From: Paenibacillus periandrae
GTDB taxonomy: Bacteria > Bacillota > Bacilli > Paenibacillales > NBRC-103111
Assembly: GCF_022458865.1 (NCBI RefSeq)
Contig: NZ_JAJNMU010000028.1
Coordinates: 47,970-111,969 of the forward strand
DNA: 64,000 bases
Direction: 5' to 3'
Position numbers and translations under genes: made by a program. The first letter of the stretch is position 1, and each line of letters starts with the position of its first letter. A model generated the notes under the pieces. It was not told the origin of the DNA. It saw only the letters and a list, made by a program, of their open reading frames with translations, and ran no database searches. Positions 62,132 to 64,000 of this stretch are shown here, piece by piece.

Positions 62132-63858
62132 TCGAATTCCCCCATTATCATTTGATCTAAAGTCGTTCCAGGAAGTACCATGGGATATACATTCTCTTCC
62201 TTTGGTACCACAAACTCAACAAGCACAGGTCCAGGCGTCTCCAGAGCCTCCTGCCAAATACGTACAGCATCTTCTTTATTGCTCGCGCTCAATCCTTTAA
62301 TTCCATAAGCTTCAGCCAGCTTTACGAAATTGGGACTACCTGCAAGATCAATATGACTAAAGCGCTCATCGTACATGATTTGCTGCTGCTGCTTGACCAT
62401 ACCCAGCACTTGATTGTTAATTACGACGATTTTGACTGGAATATGATGAATGGCGCAGATAGCCATCTCTTGTGCACACATCTGCATGCCACCGTCACCG
62501 TTTATGGAAACTACAAGACGATCTGGATTTCCGATCTGAGCACCTATAGCAGACGGGAACCCGAATCCCATAGTTCCAAGACCCCCAGAGGTAATAAGTG
62601 AACGGGGATGTTGAAATTTATAAAATTGGGCTACCCACATTTGGTGCTGTCCTACATCTGTCGTAATAATCGCATTCCCTTGTGTCGTCTCATGAATCAT
62701 TTCAAGAACAAATTGCGGTTTAATCTCTGCATCCGAATCTTTGTATCGCAATGGATACATGATTTTATTTTGCTGGACCTCCTTAATCCAACTACTGGAC
62801 TCAGCAGGCATTGCTTTCGTATTTGCATATTCCAGTACAGCTTTTATATCGCCGACACACGCAAGATGTGTATGAATGTTCTTACCAATCTCCGCCGGAT
62901 CGATATCGATGTGGGCTATCCGTTGGGCAAGTGGCGCAAAACCGTCCAGCTTCATCGTTACCCGGTCATCAAATCGCGAGCCAATGGAAATGATCAAATC
63001 GGCGTTTTGGATAGCCGTGTTCGCCGCATACGTACCATGATGGCCCGGCATGCCCAGACACAATTCGTGAGCACTTGGGAAACCGCCTAACCCAAGCAAT
63101 GTGGTTGTCACAGGAATTTTCGTTATATTCACGAACTCCAGCAGTTCTTGGGAAGCATTGGAATAAACGACTCCACCACCCGCTATAATGATCGGTCTTT
63201 GGGATTCTGCAATAGCCTGAATGAATTGATCTATTTCGTTGTGATCAGGGCTCGGCACCTCACTGTAGCCACGTATATTAATGCTATTAGATGGATCAAA
63301 AATCATTTTTTGATTGGATACGTCTTTGGGTATGTCGATCAATACAGGACCTTTCCTTCCTGTGTTTGCAATATGAAAGGCTTCATGGATAATGCGGGGT
63401 AGATCATGTACGTCGCGAACCAAGTAGCTGTGCTTGGTTATGGACATCGTAATACTCATGATATCCGCTTCCTGAAAGGCATCCGTACCCATGACTGCGG
63501 TTGGGACATTGCCCGTAATGATTACGAGCGGTACAGAATCAAAATAGGCTGTCGCAATTCCAGTCACCAAGTTCGTCGCTCCTGGACCCGAGGTGGCGAT
63601 GCACACCCCTACTTTCCCTGTCGACCGGGCATAACCGTCCGCCGCGTGGATAGCTCCTTGCTCATGTCGAGTCAAAATGTGTTTAAAGTCTGGGTTACCT
63701 ACCATCGCATCATAGATGTAAAGGACATTTCCCCCTGGGTAGCCGAATACACATTCAACCTCTTCCAAAAGCAAGCTCCGCAAAAGAACCTCCGATCCCG
63801 TTATTAAATCCTGTGCTTGTTGATGCGAGTGGTCAGTAGAATTGGATAAATTTCCCAT
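62128..63858 (-). CDS. ilvB: Acetolactate synthase large (catalytic) subunit
   Basis: A 576-residue thiamine-diphosphate enzyme that makes acetolactate or acetohydroxybutyrate, the first common step of valine, leucine and isoleucine synthesis. The catalytic glutamate lies in TRHEQGAIHAADGYARSTGK. The FAD/central domain is intact, and the TPP/Mg site is SINGDGGMQMCAQE with NNQVLGMV. GAGGAGG lies seven bases before the ATG. A T-box leader with a terminator precedes it on the same strand, so it should be induced when a branched-chain aminoacyl-tRNA is uncharged. Confidence 0.96.
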   Translation of the reverse strand: MGNLSNSTDHSHQQAQDLITGSEVLLRSLLLEEVECVFGYPGGNVLYIYDAMVGNPDFKHILTRHEQGAIHAADGYARSTGKVGVCIATSGPGATNLVTGIATAYFDSVPLVIITGNVPTAVMGTDAFQEADIMSITMSITKHSYLVRDVHDLPRIIHEAFHIANTGRKGPVLIDIPKDVSNQKMIFDPSNSINIRGYSEVPSPDHNEIDQFIQAIAESQRPIIIAGGGVVYSNASQELLEFVNITKIPVTTTLLGLGGFPSAHELCLGMPGHHGTYAANTAIQNADLIISIGSRFDDRVTMKLDGFAPLAQRIAHIDIDPAEIGKNIHTHLACVGDIKAVLEYANTKAMPAESSSWIKEVQQNKIMYPLRYKDSDAEIKPQFVLEMIHETTQGNAIITTDVGQHQMWVAQFYKFQHPRSLITSGGLGTMGFGFPSAIGAQIGNPDRLVVSINGDGGMQMCAQEMAICAIHHIPVKIVVINNQVLGMVKQQQQIMYDERFSHIDLAGSPNFVKLAEAYGIKGLSASNKEDAVRIWQEALETPGPVLVEFVVPKEENVYPMVLPGTTLDQMIMGEFE

Positions 63859-63875
63859 GTAATAGCCTCCTCAAA

Positions 63876-64000
63876 TATAAATAACCCCTCTCATCCTAAG
63901 GTGACAGATTACATCTGCCGACCTAGGGACGAAAGGGGAACTTTTCGTGGTACCACCCTGATTTGCCAAGAATCTTGCGATTCCAGCCTCATGAGGTAAG
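63876..64000 (-). ncRNA. T-box riboswitch leader of ilvB (3' part; runs off the right edge)
   Basis: The minus strand carries the conserved T-box sequence AGGGTGGTACCACG (complement at 63946-63959), followed by the terminator/antiterminator region and ilvB. The specifier loop lies beyond the window, so the cognate tRNA cannot be named. Leucine, isoleucine or valine is expected from the gene it controls. Confidence 0.9.
63885..63938 (-). terminator. T-box-controlled intrinsic terminator
   Basis: CCCCTTTCGTCCCTAGG and CCTTAGGATGAGAGGGG (minus strand) form an imperfect stem followed by TTATTTAT. The first arm overlaps the region that would pair in the antiterminator. Confidence 0.75.

Noticed and set aside
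1..64000. CRISPR arrays, tRNA or rRNA genes, prophage or complete insertion sequences
   Set aside because: No regularly spaced repeats, tRNA-like cloverleaf signatures, rRNA sequence or phage structural genes were noticed on reading either strand.

Overview
The window looks like chromosomal DNA of a spore-forming, Gram-positive Bacillales member, most likely Paenibacillus or a close relative. The evidence is strong GGAGG-type ribosome binding sites, occasional GTG and TTG starts, 7-1-7 Fur boxes of the Bacillus type, a CcpA-type cre site, a T-box leader, a gerA-type germination operon, a YjcZ-type small protein, a YtaF homologue, and cell-wall-type copper amine oxidase N-terminal domains. No rRNA, tRNA, CRISPR array, prophage or intact insertion sequence was found. 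One short transposase relic is present.

Layout. 1-8000 holds the N-terminal part of a membrane sensor kinase, a GH78 alpha-L-rhamnosidase and GH2 beta-galactosidase operon with a perfect cre site, a broken ROK-family gene and a DUF1349 protein. 8138-8965 has an acetyltransferase and a 36-residue YjcZ-type protein. 9141-16970 is an iron island: two siderophore-binding lipoproteins, a Btr-like AraC regulator fused to a siderophore-binding domain, two FecCD permeases, a ferredoxin-NADP reductase and the frameshifted remains of a second AraC regulator, with four candidate Fur boxes and no ATPase gene. 17555-25308 holds a broken UPF0303 gene, a MATE exporter with a possible leader terminator, a DedA protein, an MBL hydrolase, an Lsa-like ABC-F ribosome-protection protein and a divergent WYL regulator/MFS pair. 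25484-36785 has the germination operon, YtaF, an HTH-DUF1232 regulator, a subtilase and assorted housekeeping genes. 36968-38827 is a DedA and glycolipid glycosyltransferase pair.

39580-52088 is the most distinctive region. It holds a minus-strand run of amidase, five dipeptide-type ABC transporter genes, a cyclic amidohydrolase, a DHDPS-like aldolase and an SDR oxidoreductase. A divergent LysR regulator and a convergent Asp/Glu-racemase-like gene adjoin it. Three of the enzymes lack the usual catalytic residues of their superfamilies. The run is probably an uptake and breakdown pathway for an amide- or hydantoin-like compound, but its substrate cannot be read from the sequence.

52426-64000 is a patchwork of stress and redox genes (nitroreductase/Rrf2, DoxX/HxlR, aldo-keto reductase/AraC), an unusual CuAO-PhnD fusion protein, a shikimate-kinase-like gene, and a T-box-controlled ilvB-ilvH pair at the right edge.

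Seven decayed genes are recognisable: ROK, AraC, UPF0303, ArsR, AHSA1, TetR and an aldo-keto reductase. Five show an in-frame stop or frameshift and two are truncated only. Most sit beside a related or regulated partner, so regulator/enzyme pairs appear to be eroding in this strain.
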